Shown here piece by piece: positions 51,284 to 64,000 of a stretch of DNA of 64,000 bases. Positions within the stretch are counted from its first letter, which is position 1. The number at the start of each line of letters is the position of its first letter. The position numbers were made by a program, and so were the translations under genes. Source of the stretch: Rhodobacteraceae bacterium M382 (GTDB lineage Bacteria; Pseudomonadota; Alphaproteobacteria; Rhodobacterales; Rhodobacteraceae); contig CP081100.1 in NCBI GenBank assembly GCA_025141015.1, positions 117,258 to 181,257 on the forward strand. The letters run 5' to 3'. The notes under the pieces were generated by a model, which was not told the DNA's origin, did no database searches, and saw only the letters and a program-made list of their open reading frames with translations.

Positions 51284-54200
51284 TCACAGGGTAAAGGACG
51301 GGCTGCTGGTTGCCCCGGCCGCCACGAAACTTCCGGTCTCATCGTCATAGACCAAATAGGTATCGGGGTTGGAATCAGATCGGTCATCCAGCAACCAAGG
51401 TACATAGATTTCAGACTGGGCAACAATATCCAGATAACTGGCACTTCGGCCATGTTGGTCCAGATCCGCACCCAATTCGTTCCACTGCACAAAGATATTC
51501 TTCTGCGAGTTTAGCGTATTCTTGTGACCGTCGGCCAAAGCCTCATTTGTCCAGGCAATGATCTGAGGCGCGCTTGCAGGGTATCCAACCTGTGTGCTGG
51601 TGGCGTTTAGAAGGGCCGCCACAGCATGGCGCATCAATGCGTTTTCGCCCCCTCCGTTGAGATCCAGAGCTTCAACCAATGTCAATTCGGACAGGCTTGA
51701 AAACTCAACCGGTACGTCGAAAACCGTTCCCACTGTCTGATCCGGCGCATAAATCAATTCCCCATCCGACGTTGCAGGCCAGGCCGACGCATTGTGTTGA
51801 GTTGCGTTGTTTTTCCAGAATCCTGGCGTCAAACCTGCGCCTTGTCCTTGGTTCACCCCGTGGTGATGCGCCAGATCGGTATCCGTGATCGACCGATCTT
51901 GTCCCGCAAACACTGCGGCAGCGTTGCCATATGCGCCCGTCGAGGCCACGGCATCTCCAACACCCTCAGAGGTAAACAGCCACGTTTCATCAACATCAAG
52001 CAAACCGTCGTTGTCAGCGTCGCCTCCAACATAGATGGCAGCGAAATCATCGCTTGTATCGTCAGGCGTACCGGCATCGTCGATAACCCCTGTCTGCTTG
52101 TCCAGATACACGTCGCGCGTTCCGTCATTGCTGACCAGATAGGTCCAGACGAGTGGCGTGCCCTCGACAAAAATCGGGCCGGGTGCGTTGTTGGCGTCTT
52201 CCAGTTCCGTGGGGGCATAGACATCGACAGCGTTAACCGCCTTGACCAAAGTGACCCCATCAACATGTCCGACGAGCCGGGCATTGTCAGTATCCATAGC
52301 CTGACGGCCCAGATTGTCGGTCGCGACAACCGTCGCGATGTTTTCATAGTCACCTTCGACCGCAGTCCCGATCGCGGCATAGAGCCATGTTTCACCGGGA
52401 TCCAGAAGCCCATTTCCATCATCGCCGGACACAAAGACCGGCGTGAAGTCATCCGACGTATCGTCCGGAGTGCCCGCATCATCAGCCAGCATGCCGACGG
52501 TTACCGAAACTTCGCCCGTGTTGGACACCAGATAGGTCCAGGTTACAGTGGAACCTGCGCTGACAGCGACCGGAACGACATCGGCGTCTTCGGCCTCGGA
52601 CGGATTGAACGGATCAATTGCGTTGACAGCCTTTTCCAATGTAACCGAGATAATGTCTTCGCTCGGGGTGCCGTGATAACGGGCCAGGTCGTTGGCCGTT
52701 ACCTGGTAGCCAGTGGAATCTGAGGCGCTAACGACAGCGGTATTGACGTAGTCACCCATCGTGGCGACGCCCGCGGCCGAGAACAACCAAGTTTCGCCCA
52801 CACCCAGAATACCGTCACCATCGTCACCCGAAACATAAACAGGATCAAAATCATCGGATGTATCACCTGGCGTGCCCGCGTCATCTGTCAGACTGTTGAT
52901 CGTCACCGGAATGTCATGGGCATTGGAGACCAAATAGGTCCAAGTCACCGGTGCGCCGACCGTAACATCGACGGGCAAGATATTGGCGTCTTCGGCCTCC
53001 GTGGGATTCAGTGGATCAGCAGCATTGATGGCCTTCACGAGCGTCACAACCGGCACTTCTGGTTCCGCAATGCCCGTATAATGCGCCAAGTCGGTATCGT
53101 TCACCGCTGTTCCGACGGGATCAAACGCCGTGACTGTAGCAACGTTTACATAACCGCCCAGAATGGCGTTCTCCGATGCGCTGAACAGCCAGGTTTCATT
53201 GGTGTCGAGCACACCATCGTTATTGGCATCACCCGAGACAAACACCGGATCGAAATCGTCGCTCGGGTCGGTCGGAGTTCCTGCGTCATCTGTCAGGACA
53301 ACATTTGTCAATGCCGTGGTTCCCGTATTCTCGACCAGATATGTCCAAGTTACGGTATCACCCGCAACAACGGTTGGGCCACCAGGTGTATTGGCGTCTT
53401 CGGCGTCAGTGGGGTTCAGTGGATCCGCTGCATTGACAGCCTTGGTCAACGTCACCTCAGGGGCAAGTTGAACACCGGTGTGGTGGTTGAGATCCGTGTC
53501 CGAGGCCGTACGCCCATAGATGTCACTGACAGTCGCCGAAGCTTCGTTAACATATGCACCTTGCGCAACCGTACCGAACAGTTCGGCCAACCAGGTTTCA
53601 CCCGGATCAAGAAGGCCGTTGCCATCGTCACCAGACACATAGATCGGCGTTTCGTCATCGGTTGGGTCACTTGGTGTCCCCATGTCATCAGTCAATGCAT
53701 CAAGGCTGACTGAAACAACGCCATTGTTGGTAACGAGGTAGGTCCAGCGGATCGGAGAACCGATGTCCAAAAGCGGGCCGGGACCGGTGTCAGCATCCTC
53801 GGCAGTTGTCGGGTTCAACGGGTCAGCGGCGTTGATGGCTTTTTCGACAACGACCGATGGTTCAGGATCGACGATGATCTGGCCAATATGATGGTTCTCA
53901 TCCGAAGCGCTGATTGCCGGACCGCGGGTTCCGCGAGCTGTGACCGTTGCAGTGTTCGAGTAAGCCCCTGCCACCACTGTGTAATCTGCTACATCTTCCG
54001 ACGTATAAAGCCAGACTTCGCCCTGATCGAGAAGCCCGTCGTTGTTTAAATCACCCTCAACAAAGACCGGATCAAAGCTGGACCCGTCAGAGCCGGTATC
54101 GCTCAGAGAGACATTTCGCAATGCTTCATCCCCCGAGTTGGAGACCAGATAGGTCCAAACCACATCGGTACCCACGGCGAGTTCGACTGCATCAATTTCC

Positions 54201-57200
54201 GAATCCGCGTCTTCAGCCGAAGTCGGGAACCACGGATCAACGGCATTGATTGCCTTCTCCAGCTGAATTCCCGGTGTGTCGCCACCAGGATTGCCACCAC
54301 TGGGTTCTGCCGGTCCAGTCGGTGTCGACCCAGCGGCCGTCTGTAACGGGACGCGAACCGTATCGTCTTCGGGACCACCCGCGCTGTCATAAGCTCCGCG
54401 ACCATTGCCAGGTTGCGGATCGCGCGGCGCACCATGCTGGTCATTCCATGCCGGATCCTGTGGTGTGACCATCGCGATCACGTCATAAGCTTCAACCCTG
54501 CTGGTGGCGGCACCCGTGGCTTCGGACAGATCCAACAGGAACTCGACCACATGCGGCGATGGCAATCGGTTCACCGCCGGTGCCCCAAACCGTGAGAAAG
54601 GCACGATGAAGCTGTTGAACTCACCGGTCCAGTCAAACATTCGATCCGTACCAGAGTTGCCAATCAAAACATCCCGGCCGCCTCCACCAAATGCAAAGTC
54701 AGCCGCGCCGCCGGTGCTTTCCGGAGTCACCGCGCTGTCGGACGTATCGTTCAACCCACCATTCGTTCCGAGATTATCGTCCAGTTGATGGTAATCGTCA
54801 CCCCAGCCGCCGAACATCCGATCATGGCCAGTCCCCCCAAACAGCACATCATTGCCATAGCCGCCAAAGATCGCATCCTTGCCGTCTTCGATCAGTACGG
54901 CATTGGCGTCAAACGTCAGGAAATTGAGGAAATAGTTCTCGATGATGGGACGGGGATTTTCCGGATCGTAGAACGTTTGATACGTGCCAGTCACACGGTC
55001 ATAGAAGTCGGTCAGAATGCCTGTCGCGCTATCATAGAGCATCGGCGCATTGGCGATGGCGCGAGTATCCTGATGGAAGATCGCCAAAGCCTCGGCCCCC
55101 GAGGCTGCATCGTCACCAGCACCAGCGTGGATGAAATCATCACCCAGACCACCGTAGATGATATCGGCCCCGCCTTCTTCGGGCAAAATCGCATCGACCG
55201 TCACTTTGAGGTAACCAGCCAGATCCACCTCGGCACCAATCCAGGGACCCGGAATCGAAAGGGTCTGTTGTGCCTCTGCCGAGATGCCGTTCAGGGGCTC
55301 TGCAACACCGTTTCTGCTGACACGGATTACACCATCATCGCCAACAAGACCGTCTTCGCCAGTGCCACCAAAGATCCGGTCATCTCCTGTTCCACCCTGA
55401 ATCTGATCATCGTGACCATTGCCATAAACCACATCATTTCCTGTCATGGCGTGGATTACATCGTCGCCATCCTCGCCATAGATGAGATCGCTTGCACCCA
55501 GGCTGCCGGTGTCCGTTCCAGGCGTATAGTCCAACAAAACCGTTGCCCGCGGGATCAACCTGATGTCACCGCGCGGATGCGGCTGCGACGGATCCGAGAT
55601 ATCGTTCCCGATATCTGACGTTGTGTCATAGGCATAGGTGAGCCAGCCGTTGGCATCGTCAACGAGATCAAAGATGTTGCCGTTGTCACCCAATATGACA
55701 TCCGCATCGCGCCCGTGGTTTGATGGTTCATCAAGGAGGCTATCGGCATCAGACCCCAGAATATCCATCGTGATTTGAGTCCCGGCACCGCCGAAAATCG
55801 TATCCTCACCGTCAGGTCTCAGATCTGGCGTAACCAATGTATAAAGCGATGAGCTGCCACCAATCAGGTCGTCCTGACCCAGACCTCCAAAGATCAGGTC
55901 GTTGCCACCGCCGCCTTCGATGTAATCATCGCCGTCGGTTTCCTCCTCAAAGGACGGCACCAGAACAAGCGTTCCGCCAAGCGCGCGGACAGCCGAGACT
56001 GGCGTCGGCAGGATTGCTCCGTCTCCCTGAACGGAATCGTCGCCAAGCTGCGCAAAGATCTTGTCGTGCGAGGCCCCGCCAGCGATGTCGTCATTGCCGA
56101 ATTGACCATCGTTACGCGCCTCATAGCCAAAGCTGTGGTACAGTTCCGTTATCTCAAAATTAACCCAGGGTGCTTCTGCATGACGGGGATCGGAAAACAA
56201 CGTGACGGTATCGACATTGGCCGACCCATCACGGTTGTAAATTGTCGGGTCTGTTAGCTGAACGATACGCGCGTCCTGGGATTGGAACGGACCGATCGGG
56301 CGCTGAATCAAAGTGACGTTGTCACCAAAAATCAGATCTTGATGGGCACCGCCGTCGATCCGGTCGGTACCCGGGACGCCGCCAGCGACACGGTTGGCCC
56401 CGCCAATCAGAATGTCCCGGCCACTGTTGCCAAAGATCTGATCATCGCCGCCGTTGTCAATTTCCAAGCTCGCAATCTCGACGATCACGTCATAGGCGGT
56501 GGTGCGGATGCGCAGCGGCGGTTCAATCACGTTGATCCGGCCATGATCGCCGAACACCACGTCATCATCGGCACCGGCCACGATCAAATCGTCGCCAACA
56601 ATCATTCTGTCACCCGCATCGGACAACAGCGCGCCTGCAACGGGAACAGTCAGAACCGGGCCAGCCAAAGCGCGTTTTTGATCGATGGTCAGCGTGTCAT
56701 CATTGTAAACGGTAATGTCGCCAAAAATATCGACATTAAAGCCGCTGTCGCCCCAGATCTGATCAATTCCAGCTCGGCCAAAGATAGCATCATTGCCACC
56801 GCCGCCGGCCAGATGATCGCCTTGGAGGCTGCCCATTATCAGGTCATCATTGGCACCACCATAGGCCGTGATCTTGCCCGCGTTGCTGCCTGCAGTAACA
56901 ACACTATCAAAAGTGCCATCTGGCAGACCAGCACCGTCTTCGAGCAAAAGTGTCAGCCCATCGGTCGAAATCGACGCGATACGGAAGCTGCCGGTTGCGC
57001 CGTTTTCCAGTTCCAGTTCAATAGCACGCCCCGCACGGAAACCCGCATCGACCCAGCTGGATAACGACGCAATGGTCATGGCCGTTGCGTCCAGCGTCAG
57101 CGCTCCAACCAGTTCAGCATAAACAAGGATCTCGTCCTGGCCTGCGATCAGGAACGGATCGGCAAGCGGCATTACAAAGCTGGACCGGATATCGGCCAGT

Positions 57201-60200
57201 TCTGCGTTTGTGAAGGGCGGGAAGGGTTTTTCGCCAAAGTTGCGACCCACATTGTCGTCGCCTTCGCCCGAATAGAACACACCGTCTTGCGACGTATCGC
57301 CATAAATCACGAGCAGCGATTCTGAACCGCCGCCGTCATCAACAATGATCGAGTCACCGTCACCAGCATCGCGGTTTCCGCCGCCATGGATCATGGTGAG
57401 GCCACCGTAGATTGCGGTTTCGTCATTCTGGCCAGCGGTTGTGGGCTGCAACGTTCCATCAATGCGCAAATTGTCGTTGCCCTTGCCCATCATGATGTTG
57501 AGAATCTCGATGCTGGACAGCAGCGGATCAGTTCTGAAATTGCCTTCTGAATCGACCACCTGTGTACCAAAGGAGATACCGCCCGGCACCGTAGCGGGTT
57601 CGCCGAAGTCGGCCTCGGGGAAGCTCAGATCAACCGCCATGCCAAAGCCGGTCAGACCAGTGGACGTCAGAACACCATTTTTGTCCTCCTGCGAGGCATC
57701 GTCAAAGATGTTCAAAACATCAATTTGCGCCTCTTCGTCAGGCTGCGGGCCGATATCGACAGCTTCGCCCGGTGTCTCACCCGGCAGGATGATTGCCTGG
57801 ATCAGCGTCCGGTCAGCACCTGTCGCGCCGCCTTCGACCGAAAGCGGTCCCTGAATATTGGTCAGGCGGTGCACCGATGAAAACGACATCTTGTTCCGCA
57901 AATCGGGCGGAAGCGTGTAGTCATCATTGAATTCGACGGTGATTTCGACTTCGGTTGCCCAGTTCGTGTCATCAAACTGGATAGCATCTGCAACACGAAC
58001 CACACGCACCGTGCCAGTGTCAGCCGTCAGCGCAGCGGAAGGAGTCAACCGCAGGAATTCCCGGTCATGTACATCCAACTCCAGCAGGGCAATCTGATAC
58101 AGACCGGCATTGGGTCCTCCGGTAATGCGGATCTCATGGCCCGGCAGGAACCCATCAGCAAACCAGCTACCGCCGTCAGTCCGTGTGATTGTATCTCCGT
58201 CGATAGTGACACCATCTTCGACAATGGTTTCATCGCCAAAGATCACCTGACCATTAAACAGTGCATCAATCGTCACCTGACCAAGCGACACCTCGGTGTC
58301 GGAGCCAACATCAAAACTGGCACCTGCAAAGGTGATCGCCGTATCGGTAACTGCTGTCACTTCATAAGATTCTTCGGTGCCCGTGTCATTCGCAGCGCTA
58401 TTGGAAATCGCGATGCGGTCTCCGACATTGACAAACGCATCGAGGAACGACCCAAGGTCGGTGCGGGTCACGGTATCACCCAGGAATGAAACGGGACCTT
58501 CAAAGAATTCCGCAACCTCGAATTTACCCACATCTACGTTATCAAGAAGCCGGTCGCTATTGTCCGATGTGTCAATCGCACCGACAATGGATGCCTGCCC
58601 GTCGGTCAACAGTGGAATGGTGACGATCTCGCCTGGATTGGGTGCCGAGGTCAGACGCAGCGTATAGTCGTCAGTCTCGAGCGGGGTCACCAAAGTGTTC
58701 CCTGCACTTTCTGTGATAACAACGCCCGGTGTGTCATTGTCGAGCACCTTGACCGGCAACAGCTGGCTGGCGACACCGTCAAAGGTCCCGCCCGTGGATA
58801 CTACGGTTGCCTCGATCTGCAGACCACGCGGATCTTCGGGACGTGTGTCATCAATCGCAGTAAGGGTAACATATTTGACTGTATCCCAGTCCGACGCGTT
58901 GAATGAGACAGTCGGCGTGTCAAAGGACAGCTGAGCATCGGTTTCCGGTGCAAAGATCTCTGCCAGCGACACAGTGACGGTTTCGCCGGCGTCAGGCGCT
59001 CGGGTAAGCGTTACGCCAACCCGATCCGTGAACCCTTCGGGCCCTTCCAGAACGCGGGTGTCAAACCCATCATGGGACAGAATCACATCGGCCCGATCAT
59101 TGTCCTGCACTGTGACCTGAACATTTCGAACCGCCAGCCCGTCATACAGATCTACTGCATCCTGATCGCTGCCACTGTCATTCACCGCTTGGACAGAATG
59201 GCTGATGACGACCTTGCGTTCGCCTTCTGCCAGTGTGTCGTCCGACGCCGCCACCCAAATGGTCTGAGCATCCGACCAATTGGTCGAATCAAAGACAAGT
59301 ACCGTATCTCGGGTTGGCACGATTTCGTCCACACCGTTAACCGGGATCGTATCGTCAAAATCGCCATCAGCGGTGCCTAGCAGAATGGAATCTCCGCCAT
59401 CCGGCACGCCATCACCATTCCGATCCAGGAAAATCCGTGGTGCTTCGGTTGGATCCCACGCGTCTTCGTCATCCGAAGACCGAGCAGCAGAAACCGTAAT
59501 GTAGACGCGCGTTCCCGCCGCAATGGCTTCGTTCAGAGAAATCTCGTACCGATCCCCGAAGTCGCCTTCGCGCACCACAGAGTAGCCGTCCTCTGTACCG
59601 TCATCCGCAACTTCACGGATCCGAACCGGGCCGCTGCTGTCTCCGGCTACAGTCATCTCCACACCTTCGACCGCGAGGCCGGCAAAACGGCCGTCGCTGA
59701 GGATACTATGATTGATAACCGAGCTTTGCCCTTCCAATCCCGCACTGCTGATCGATTTGGTAACATCGCCAGCGACATTGACCACGTCACTGCCCAGGTT
59801 GCCGATGATCCGCACCGCGACACCAATGGGTGTAGACAACACAAAGAATTCGTCGTCACCTTCCAGGCCATCAACCTCGAGAACTTCGATATTTTCGAAG
59901 TTCACGTTGAGACCGCCACCAAATATTCCATCCTCGCGTATCACAAAGGCGTCGCCGAATTCGGTCCCCAGAATGACCACTTTGTCATACCCGGCCCCGC
60001 CATCGATCGATACTGGCGCATTCAGGTTATAGGTTACCTGATCCTCGCCGGTGCCCGTGTTGATGATGTTGCGTCCGGCTACTGAATACTGGTCGATAAT
60101 CGGATTGAAATTCTCATCCGCCAGCGCAAAAGCACGCACAACGAAAAGATCATTGCCCGCGTCCCCTTCGAGCCGGATTTCAGCCTTGTTGGAGTAGACT

Positions 60201-63200
60201 GTGAATGTATCGCCGCCGTCGCCACCTTTGGCCACCAATGCCTGGGACGGGCCAGCCGTGATATAGCCACGGGTTGTTCGGATAATATTTGACGGTTCGT
60301 CACCCGGAACGGCCCCAAGATGGAAGGTAGCGCCTTCGGGGGTGTCGGCATCCAGAACGCCATGGAATTGGCCGATCTGGAATCGGTCTGCGCCGGGACC
60401 GGCGTCCAGAGTCGTAATCGTGCTGTTGCCATCGACAGCAAACAGATCGGACCCTCCAAGGCCAAAGACTGACAGGCGGCCATTGACGGCACGGTCGTAG
60501 TTAACCCGCTGTACATCAGCGGGCCTGTCAGAGGTTGTTTGTGCCTGATCAATGGCATTGTCCAGCGAAACGTCTGTGCCATCTGCATCAGCATGAAGCA
60601 GAGTCACAAAAGACGGCCTGTCGGACGTGCGGTTTTCGATAGATGTGATTTCCCGCATCAAGAAAAGGTCGGCTCCATCAGAGCCGGTGATCGCAAGCGT
60701 ATCGGTCCCGTCGTTCCGGGCTCCGGTGTCGAGCACATTGATAACGTAATCGCGCTGTTCGCCGTAGGTCCCCGTTGTATTGACGACGTAAACGTCGGTG
60801 TCTTCTTGACCATCAAGATCCAACGTGTCCCGCACACCGCTATCGCGATAAGTATTCATCGTCATCAACGTGTTGACGGTGATCTCGTCTTCCTGTCCGG
60901 CTGTCTGAATGTAACCCTGAGTGTCGAGCTGAAGCGAATTGACCGTGACGAGGTCGACATCACCACCCGATTGCAAAAGGAACTGATCGCCAGTCTGATC
61001 GCCACGCGTCACAATGCGGCCAGTCAATTCGGCGCTGCTGCCATAATCCGGATCATTGTCAGTGCCCGCGCGGGCAGACCCGGTGCGCGTGGTGTCAAGC
61101 TGGGCGGTAATCGTTGTCCCAGCGATAATCAGGCTGTTTGATTCCATCGACAGATTGTCGCCAACCCACAATGCAACCGACGTGCTGGCATCAACTGTGG
61201 TGCTGGCAAAAGTTTCCACCGCGTTTTGCACAACAAGCCGCGAGCCGTCGGGGAGCAGGTAAAGATCTTCTGCCGGAGCCAGAATGTCCCGCGGTAAAAT
61301 CCGTGGCACTTCGGCATGCGCGTAAGGCGATGCCGGCAGTGTTGGTACGACGGGTGTATCTGGAATGGTCAAACGCACAGCACCGCCAGTTGAAAGAGCA
61401 TAAAGCAAATTCAACTCGTTCGCTGTTTCGGTCAAATACACGCCCACATCGGCGTCCGCCGTGACGATGCCCGAGAAGTCCCCCAAAATACCGGAATCTA
61501 TATCAAAATCATCCGCAGACAGACCAATCGTCCCAAAATCAGCAAGCAAATGAACATTTCGGCCGCTGACGTTGTCACCTTCGCTTGCACCCGAGTTCGA
61601 GTCCAGAATAGACCCGGCCCGCGCCGTCAAGGTGACGTCTCCCAGGGCAGAGGCCACGCTATTCACCCGCATGGAGCCAGCGGTTTCCGTGATCCGGGCG
61701 GTTTGTTCGGCGGTGGCGGTCAGAACGCCAGATTGCGTCGCGCCCAGCACGTCATCAACAAGGTTTGTTTCAAGGAAGTCGGCATCGGTACCGATACCGC
61801 CAGCATTGGCGGTCAACGTGATATCCACGCCTCCCACATCCCACGGGTCGACCGTACCATCGGTCGGATCCGAATCCAGAATATTACGCGGTGCCTCAAG
61901 TGTAACATGGCCCGCCGAGGAATTGATGCGACCGACACGCAGATCATCCAGATCATTGGACAGAACAGCGTCAATCTCAGTTAGCGTAATGTCGTCATTT
62001 GTCGCGGCATCAATATAATGCGCGCCGTCCCCATCAAGGTCGCCTTGAAGGATGTTTGTGTTCGACACAATGCGAAGATCATTGTCACCGGCACCGCGTA
62101 TGGTGGAACCATCAGAATTTGTTCCATTCACAGTAATCCGACTTCCGGCTTCGACCAGATCAATGTCCCATGTTGTGGTGGTCAGTTCAGTCGCATTGGC
62201 TGAATACCCCGCTCCTGGCCCCAAATCCGCGTCAGGTGCCGGCGAGGTCGGATCATCGTAAAAGAATTCAAAGTAGGTTCCATCGTCATCCGTGTCTCCG
62301 TCGACCAAAACGCCTGCGCCTTGCCCATTGACGTTTTCGCGGACTGCGGACCGGAGCGAAAGCGTTGCCTCGGTGGCGGCGGCTACAACTCCGATTGCGA
62401 CAGTGGTTGTTGCAGCGGTTGTGTTCCCGGTGCGCAGACGCATACCAAGATCCAACCAGATATTGTCCCCGGACGCGCCATACAATGACTCGTCTTCAGT
62501 GGCGAGGCGGGTCAAATCTACTCGGATTGCATCAGCCGCGGTGCCTATGTCACCCGACGTGGCTTCAATCCCATGGAACAGGGACACAATTTGGGTCGAG
62601 GTACCCGCGGCAACCGTAGACGCCCGTGTCAGGGTCAATGTATCGCCGTTGAAAGTGGCAATTTGGTGCACGGTATCACCAACACGGATCAGCCCACGCT
62701 GCGAAACCCCAAGTTCAGACCAATCCCGACCATCTGTTCGGACCAGTTCGACAGCACCGGCAGCGCCAACCTGAGCAGTGATTTGCAATTCGGCAACCGT
62801 GTTGCTCATGAACTCCGTGTCACGATAGCTGCGATCAAAATCCGCGTCCCCAAGCGTGTTGGTCCGGATCACAGCGCCTTCGGTTAGGATGTCACCCCCT
62901 GTGTTGAGTATGCGGGTTTCTCCCAACGGGTTCTCCAGCGACGCACCATTGACGTTGCTGCCGGCCAACACAATGTCCCCTGCCCCCAGGTTACGGATAT
63001 CAATCAGGCCGCCGCTCAACGTTTCCTTGATCGAGAACTGCATCGCGCTTGCAGAAGAATCCAGGTCGACCAGTTTAACGCGCGCCTGCCCTGTTTGACC
63101 AACCATGTCGATCCGGTTCACGACGAGGTCGAAATCAGACTGGTTCGTCAGACGAACCTCGGCAAACCCCCTCAAAACACGCAGTTCAGTCCAATGTTTG

Positions 63201-64000
63201 CCACCGACAACACCATTCTCCTGCGAGATATACCCGCCGGGCGCGTTGAACACGACAGACCCAAGGTTCGAAGCAATAATATCTTCGACTTCTATCCGGT
63301 CACTGCCGTTGAAATCATTGAAAGCGTCCGTTCCAATCTCTGGCAGGATAAAGTTGCCGCTATCGTCCATTAGTCGGACGTTATAAGCGCGCACCACTTC
63401 ACCGCTGGCATCAACCACCAGTTCTGGAGATGGCCCGGCGCTGATCTCGATATCGGAGTCCCATTCGACTGACGACCCAACGTCATCGACGCTGACATAG
63501 ACCGCAAGATCATTGTAGCCCGGATAAGTATTCAGGGCACTGGGTGGAACGTCATTGATATGGACATTCACGTCCCCAATCAAACGCGGCGCTGCAAAGA
63601 TCGTGGCGCCGGCGTCGCCGTCCAAAATGACACTTGTACTGTTGCCACTGGGAGAGGTCCCAGTCCCAAGGCCAATGCCCCAGAACACAGCCCGATGATC
63701 GTTGTCATAGCTATAACCTGGCCGCTTGACTTCAAAATCAACACCACGACGGCCCTGAACCAAAGTGCCATCAACCAATGGATCGTGACCGGTGCCCAAA
63801 TGCCCTTCGATCCGAACGGAAGAGTCATAGTCAAAGGTACTGTAAGATTCGGCCCGCGTGCCGCCAAACAGTCCCCCGGCTTCGGCGCGTGCATAGCTGT
63901 CCATCGTCAGGTTACCCGACAATACGCTCGAAGTCGGGCCACCAAGAATGCCGAGATTGGCGCTGACATCAACAGTTTCGGCGTCAATCGCGGCTCCATC
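51284..64000 (-). CDS. Giant repeat-rich surface protein, N-terminus beyond the window
   Basis: At least 4238 residues; the frame is open to base 64000. I noticed no cysteine, and it is Asp/Gly/Thr-rich and acidic. Order from the visible start: a beta-helical, filamentous-haemagglutinin-like region with recurring [18 protein letters not shown] strands (about 64000-61000); Asp-rich units such as [12 protein letters not shown] (61000-59700); three Calx-beta-like segments with FDSTNW/FNASDW/FDDTNW and a DDT/DDY turn (59700-57900); RTX-like glycine/aspartate arrays (57500-54600) such as [11 protein letters not shown]; six ~130-residue repeats (54272-51850); and a C-terminal TPGFWKN domain ending in SPSFTL. 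It is probably an adhesin or matrix protein. The three genes downstream probably export it. Confidence 0.85.
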   Translation of the reverse strand, partial: DGAAIDAETVDVSANLGILGGPTSSVLSGNLTMDSYARAEAGGLFGGTRAESYSTFDYDSSVRIEGHLGTGHDPLVDGTLVQGRRGVDFEVKRPGYSYDNDHRAVFWGIGLGTGTSPSGNSTSVILDGDAGATIFAAPRLIGDVNVHINDVPPSALNTYPGYNDLAVYVSVDDVGSSVEWDSDIEISAGPSPELVVDASGEVVRAYNVRLMDDSGNFILPEIGTDAFNDFNGSDRIEVEDIIASNLGSVVFNAPGGYISQENGVVGGKHWTELRVLRGFAEVRLTNQSDFDLVVNRIDMVGQTGQARVKLVDLDSSASAMQFSIKETLSGGLIDIRNLGAGDIVLAGSNVNGASLENPLGETRILNTGGDILTEGAVIRTNTLGDADFDRSYRDTEFMSNTVAELQITAQVGAAGAVELVRTDGRDWSELGVSQRGLIRVGDTVHQIATFNGDTLTLTRASTVAAGTSTQIVSLFHGIEATSGDIGTAADAIRVDLTRLATEDESLYGASGDNIWLDLGMRLRTGNTTAATTTVAIGVVAAATEATLSLRSAVRENVNGQGAGVLVDGDTDDDGTYFEFFYDDPTSPAPDADLGPGAGYSANATELTTTTWDIDLVEAGSRITVNGTNSDGSTIRGAGDNDLRIVSNTNILQGDLDGDGAHYIDAATNDDITLTEIDAVLSNDLDDLRVGRINSSAGHVTLEAPRNILDSDPTDGTVDPWDVGGVDITLTANAGGIGTDADFLETNLVDDVLGATQSGVLTATAEQTARITETAGSMRVNSVASALGDVTLTARAGSILDSNSGASEGDNVSGRNVHLLADFGTIGLSADDFDIDSGILGDFSGIVTADADVGVYLTETANELNLLYALSTGGAVRLTIPDTPVVPTLPASPYAHAEVPRILPRDILAPAEDLYLLPDGSRLVVQNAVETFASTTVDASTSVALWVGDNLSMESNSLIIAGTTITAQLDTTRTGSARAGTDNDPDYGSSAELTGRIVTRGDQTGDQFLLQSGGDVDLVTVNSLQLDTQGYIQTAGQEDEITVNTLMTMNTYRDSGVRDTLDLDGQEDTDVYVVNTTGTYGEQRDYVINVLDTGARNDGTDTLAITGSDGADLFLMREITSIENRTSDRPSFVTLLHADADGTDVSLDNAIDQAQTTSDRPADVQRVNYDRAVNGRLSVFGLGGSDLFAVDGNSTITTLDAGPGADRFQIGQFHGVLDADTPEGATFHLGAVPGDEPSNIIRTTRGYITAGPSQALVAKGGDGGDTFTVYSNKAEIRLEGDAGNDLFVVRAFALADENFNPIIDQYSVAGRNIINTGTGEDQVTYNLNAPVSIDGGAGYDKVVILGTEFGDAFVIREDGIFGGGLNVNFENIEVLEVDGLEGDDEFFVLSTPIGVAVRIIGNLGSDVVNVAGDVTKSISSAGLEGQSSVINHSILSDGRFAGLAVEGVEMTVAGDSSGPVRIREVADDGTEDGYSVVREGDFGDRYEISLNEAIAAGTRVYITVSAARSSDDEDAWDPTEAPRIFLDRNGDGVPDGGDSILLGTADGDFDDTIPVNGVDEIVPTRDTVLVFDSTNWSDAQTIWVAASDDTLAEGERKVVISHSVQAVNDSGSDQDAVDLYDGLAVRNVQVTVQDNDRADVILSHDGFDTRVLEGPEGFTDRVGVTLTRAPDAGETVTVSLAEIFAPETDAQLSFDTPTVSFNASDWDTVKYVTLTAIDDTRPEDPRGLQIEATVVSTGGTFDGVASQLLPVKVLDNDTPGVVITESAGNTLVTPLETDDYTLRLTSAPNPGEIVTIPLLTDGQASIVGAIDTSDNSDRLLDNVDVGKFEVAEFFEGPVSFLGDTVTRTDLGSFLDAFVNVGDRIAISNSAANDTGTEESYEVTAVTDTAITFAGASFDVGSDTEVSLGQVTIDALFNGQVIFGDETIVEDGVTIDGDTITRTDGGSWFADGFLPGHEIRITGGPNAGLYQIALLELDVHDREFLRLTPSAALTADTGTVRVVRVADAIQFDDTNWATEVEITVEFNDDYTLPPDLRNKMSFSSVHRLTNIQGPLSVEGGATGADRTLIQAIILPGETPGEAVDIGPQPDEEAQIDVLNIFDDASQEDKNGVLTSTGLTGFGMAVDLSFPEADFGEPATVPGGISFGTQVVDSEGNFRTDPLLSSIEILNIMMGKGNDNLRIDGTLQPTTAGQNDETAIYGGLTMIHGGGNRDAGDGDSIIVDDGGGSESLLVIYGDTSQDGVFYSGEGDDNVGRNFGEKPFPPFTNAELADIRSSFVMPLADPFLIAGQDEILVYAELVGALTLDATAMTIASLSSWVDAGFRAGRAIELELENGATGSFRIASISTDGLTLLLEDGAGLPDGTFDSVVTAGSNAGKITAYGGANDDLIMGSLQGDHLAGGGGNDAIFGRAGIDQIWGDSGFNVDIFGDITVYNDDTLTIDQKRALAGPVLTVPVAGALLSDAGDRMIVGDDLIVAGADDDVVFGDHGRINVIEPPLRIRTTAYDVIVEIASLEIDNGGDDQIFGNSGRDILIGGANRVAGGVPGTDRIDGGAHQDLIFGDNVTLIQRPIGPFQSQDARIVQLTDPTIYNRDGSANVDTVTLFSDPRHAEAPWVNFEITELYHSFGYEARNDGQFGNDDIAGGASHDKIFAQLGDDSVQGDGAILPTPVSAVRALGGTLVLVPSFEEETDGDDYIEGGGGNDLIFGGLGQDDLIGGSSSLYTLVTPDLRPDGEDTIFGGAGTQITMDILGSDADSLLDEPSNHGRDADVILGDNGNIFDLVDDANGWLTYAYDTTSDIGNDISDPSQPHPRGDIRLIPRATVLLDYTPGTDTGSLGASDLIYGEDGDDVIHAMTGNDVVYGNGHDDQIQGGTGDDRIFGGTGEDGLVGDDGVIRVSRNGVAEPLNGISAEAQQTLSIPGPWIGAEVDLAGYLKVTVDAILPEEGGADIIYGGLGDDFIHAGAGDDAASGAEALAIFHQDTRAIANAPMLYDSATGILTDFYDRVTGTYQTFYDPENPRPIIENYFLNFLTFDANAVLIEDGKDAIFGGYGNDVLFGGTGHDRMFGGWGDDYHQLDDNLGTNGGLNDTSDSAVTPESTGGAADFAFGGGGRDVLIGNSGTDRMFDWTGEFNSFIVPFSRFGAPAVNRLPSPHVVEFLLDLSEATGAATSRVEAYDVIAMVTPQDPAWNDQHGAPRDPQPGNGRGAYDSAGGPEDDTVRVPLQTAAGSTPTGPAEPSGGNPGGDTPGIQLEKAINAVDPWFPTSAEDADSEIDAVELAVGTDVVWTYLVSNSGDEALRNVSLSDTGSDGSSFDPVFVEGDLNNDGLLDQGEVWLYTSEDVADYTVVAGAYSNTATVTARGTRGPAISASDENHHIGQIIVDPEPSVVVEKAINAADPLNPTTAEDADTGPGPLLDIGSPIRWTYLVTNNGVVSVSLDALTDDMGTPSDPTDDETPIYVSGDDGNGLLDPGETWLAELFGTVAQGAYVNEASATVSDIYGRTASDTDLNHHTGVQLAPEVTLTKAVNAADPLNPTDAEDANTPGGPTVVAGDTVTWTYLVENTGTTALTNVVLTDDAGTPTDPSDDFDPVFVSGDANNDGVLDTNETWLFSASENAILGGYVNVATVTAFDPVGTAVNDTDLAHYTGIAEPEVPVVTLVKAINAADPLNPTEAEDANILPVDVTVGAPVTWTYLVSNAHDIPVTINSLTDDAGTPGDTSDDFDPVYVSGDDGDGILGVGETWLFSAAGVATMGDYVNTAVVSASDSTGYQVTANDLARYHGTPSEDIISVTLEKAVNAIDPFNPSEAEDADVVPVAVSAGSTVTWTYLVSNTGEVSVTVGMLADDAGTPDDTSDDFTPVFVSGDDGNGLLDPGETWLYAAIGTAVEGDYENIATVVATDNLGRQAMDTDNARLVGHVDGVTLVKAVNAVDVYAPTELEDANNAPGPIFVEGTPLVWTYLVSNDGTRDVYLDKQTGVIDDAGTPDDTSDDFAAIYVGGDADNDGLLDVDETWLFTSEGVGDAVASTGAYGNAAAVFAGQDRSITDTDLAHHHGVNQGQGAGLTPGFWKNNATQHNASAWPATSDGELIYAPDQTVGTVFDVPVEFSSLSELTLVEALDLNGGGENALMRHAVAALLNATSTQVGYPASAPQIIAWTNEALADGHKNTLNSQKNIFVQWNELGADLDQHGRSASYLDIVAQSEIYVPWLLDDRSDSNPDTYLVYDDETGSFVAAGATSSPSFTL
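51850..54272 (-). repeat. Six tandem ~130-residue repeats of the DUF11/SdrD-B type
   Basis: Six copies start near 54272, 53856, 53459, 53053, 52656 and 52263, spaced about 393-416 bases. Each has VTLxKAxNAxDPxxPTxAEDA, then VTWTYLVSN, DDAGTPx[27 protein letters not shown], and YxNxATVxAxD. The GDxxNDGLLDxxE part is EF-hand-like, so calcium binding is likely. Copies are similar but not identical at DNA level. Confidence 0.85.
54600..57490 (-). repeat. Glycine/aspartate RTX-like calcium-binding arrays in the giant protein
   Basis: At least five clusters of GGxGxDxIxG-type units, such as [30 protein letters not shown] and [18 protein letters not shown], separated by unique spacers. This is the beta-roll type of array that folds on calcium outside the cell. 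It is internal to the protein, not at the C-terminus as in classical type I substrates. Confidence 0.8.

Noticed and set aside
51284..51600. A C-terminal type I secretion signal on the giant protein
   Set aside because: The last 60 residues are not the expected aliphatic, Gly/Asp-poor amphipathic tail, and no type I exporter genes are in the window.
51794..52723. Long plus-strand frames recurring across 51794-58489 opposite the giant gene
   Set aside because: They repeat in register with the tandem repeats of the giant gene and mirror its codon bias; they are shadows.
51850..54272. CRISPR-like array suggested by regular spacing
   Set aside because: The period is about 400 bases and the units are translated protein repeats, not short direct repeats with unique spacers.

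Overview
The window (about 57% GC by eye) reads as an alphaproteobacterium of the marine Roseobacter group (Rhodobacterales). This rests on recognisable family types: a DUF6525 protein, a DUF1826/COG0523 pair, a tripartite tricarboxylate transporter beside sulfoacetate genes, AsmA-like exported proteins, and the dense ATGA-coupled operon style. This is inference from protein families; no rRNA or tRNA gene is visible.

Layout. (1) 1-7698: a minus-strand operon for uptake and breakdown of an unidentified guanidino (or ureido) compound, with a divergent LysR regulator. It holds an arginine-deiminase-fold enzyme, a carbamoylase-type M20 hydrolase, a glycine-betaine-type ABC importer and, behind an intrinsic terminator, an agmatinase-family ureohydrolase cut by the window edge. 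(2) 7855-18703: a cell-envelope block with a lipoprotein alpha/beta hydrolase, two small paralogous exported proteins, a DUF4105 membrane protein, a NodT-type outer-membrane lipoprotein without a pump, a 900-residue AsmA-like protein, an MscS channel and a DUF502 membrane protein. (3) 18776-25853: a sulfoacetate-utilisation (sau-type) locus with a CoA ligase, an acylating sulfoacetaldehyde dehydrogenase and a three-gene TTT importer, divergent from a LacI regulator. (4) 25948-31962: a peptidoglycan-binding-domain protein, a porin and a second AsmA-like paralogue. (5) 32083-34450: a HupE/PpiC pair and a decayed IS6-type transposase fragment. (6) 34464-41769: an eight-gene, almost fully overlapping operon (COG0523 GTPase, DUF1826, DUF6525 and a dipeptide/nickel-type ABC importer) divergent from an Rrf2 regulator, probably a metal or metallophore acquisition unit. 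(7) 42016-45064: an exported D-aminoacylase-like amidohydrolase with an altered metal motif, divergent from an AraC regulator.

(8) 45157-64000 is the most unusual part. A cysteine-poor, acidic giant repeat protein (at least 4238 residues, N-terminus beyond the right edge) is followed on the same strand by three tightly coupled genes: a GAF-HlyD adaptor, a PqqD-like/M50 protease/HlyD fusion, and a short SecA-like ATPase. No ABC exporter, TolC or two-partner TpsB gene is in view. I propose that the three genes form a dedicated recognition, processing and export system for the giant surface protein. The gene order and domains are read from sequence; the function is inference.

How the parts work together: regions 1, 3, 6 and 7 each pair a catabolic or uptake operon with its own divergent regulator, the pattern of a generalist marine heterotroph using guanidino compounds, sulfonates, metals or peptides, and N-acyl amino acids. 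Regions 2, 4 and 8 build and modify the envelope. No CRISPR array, prophage, intact insertion sequence or stable RNA gene was found.
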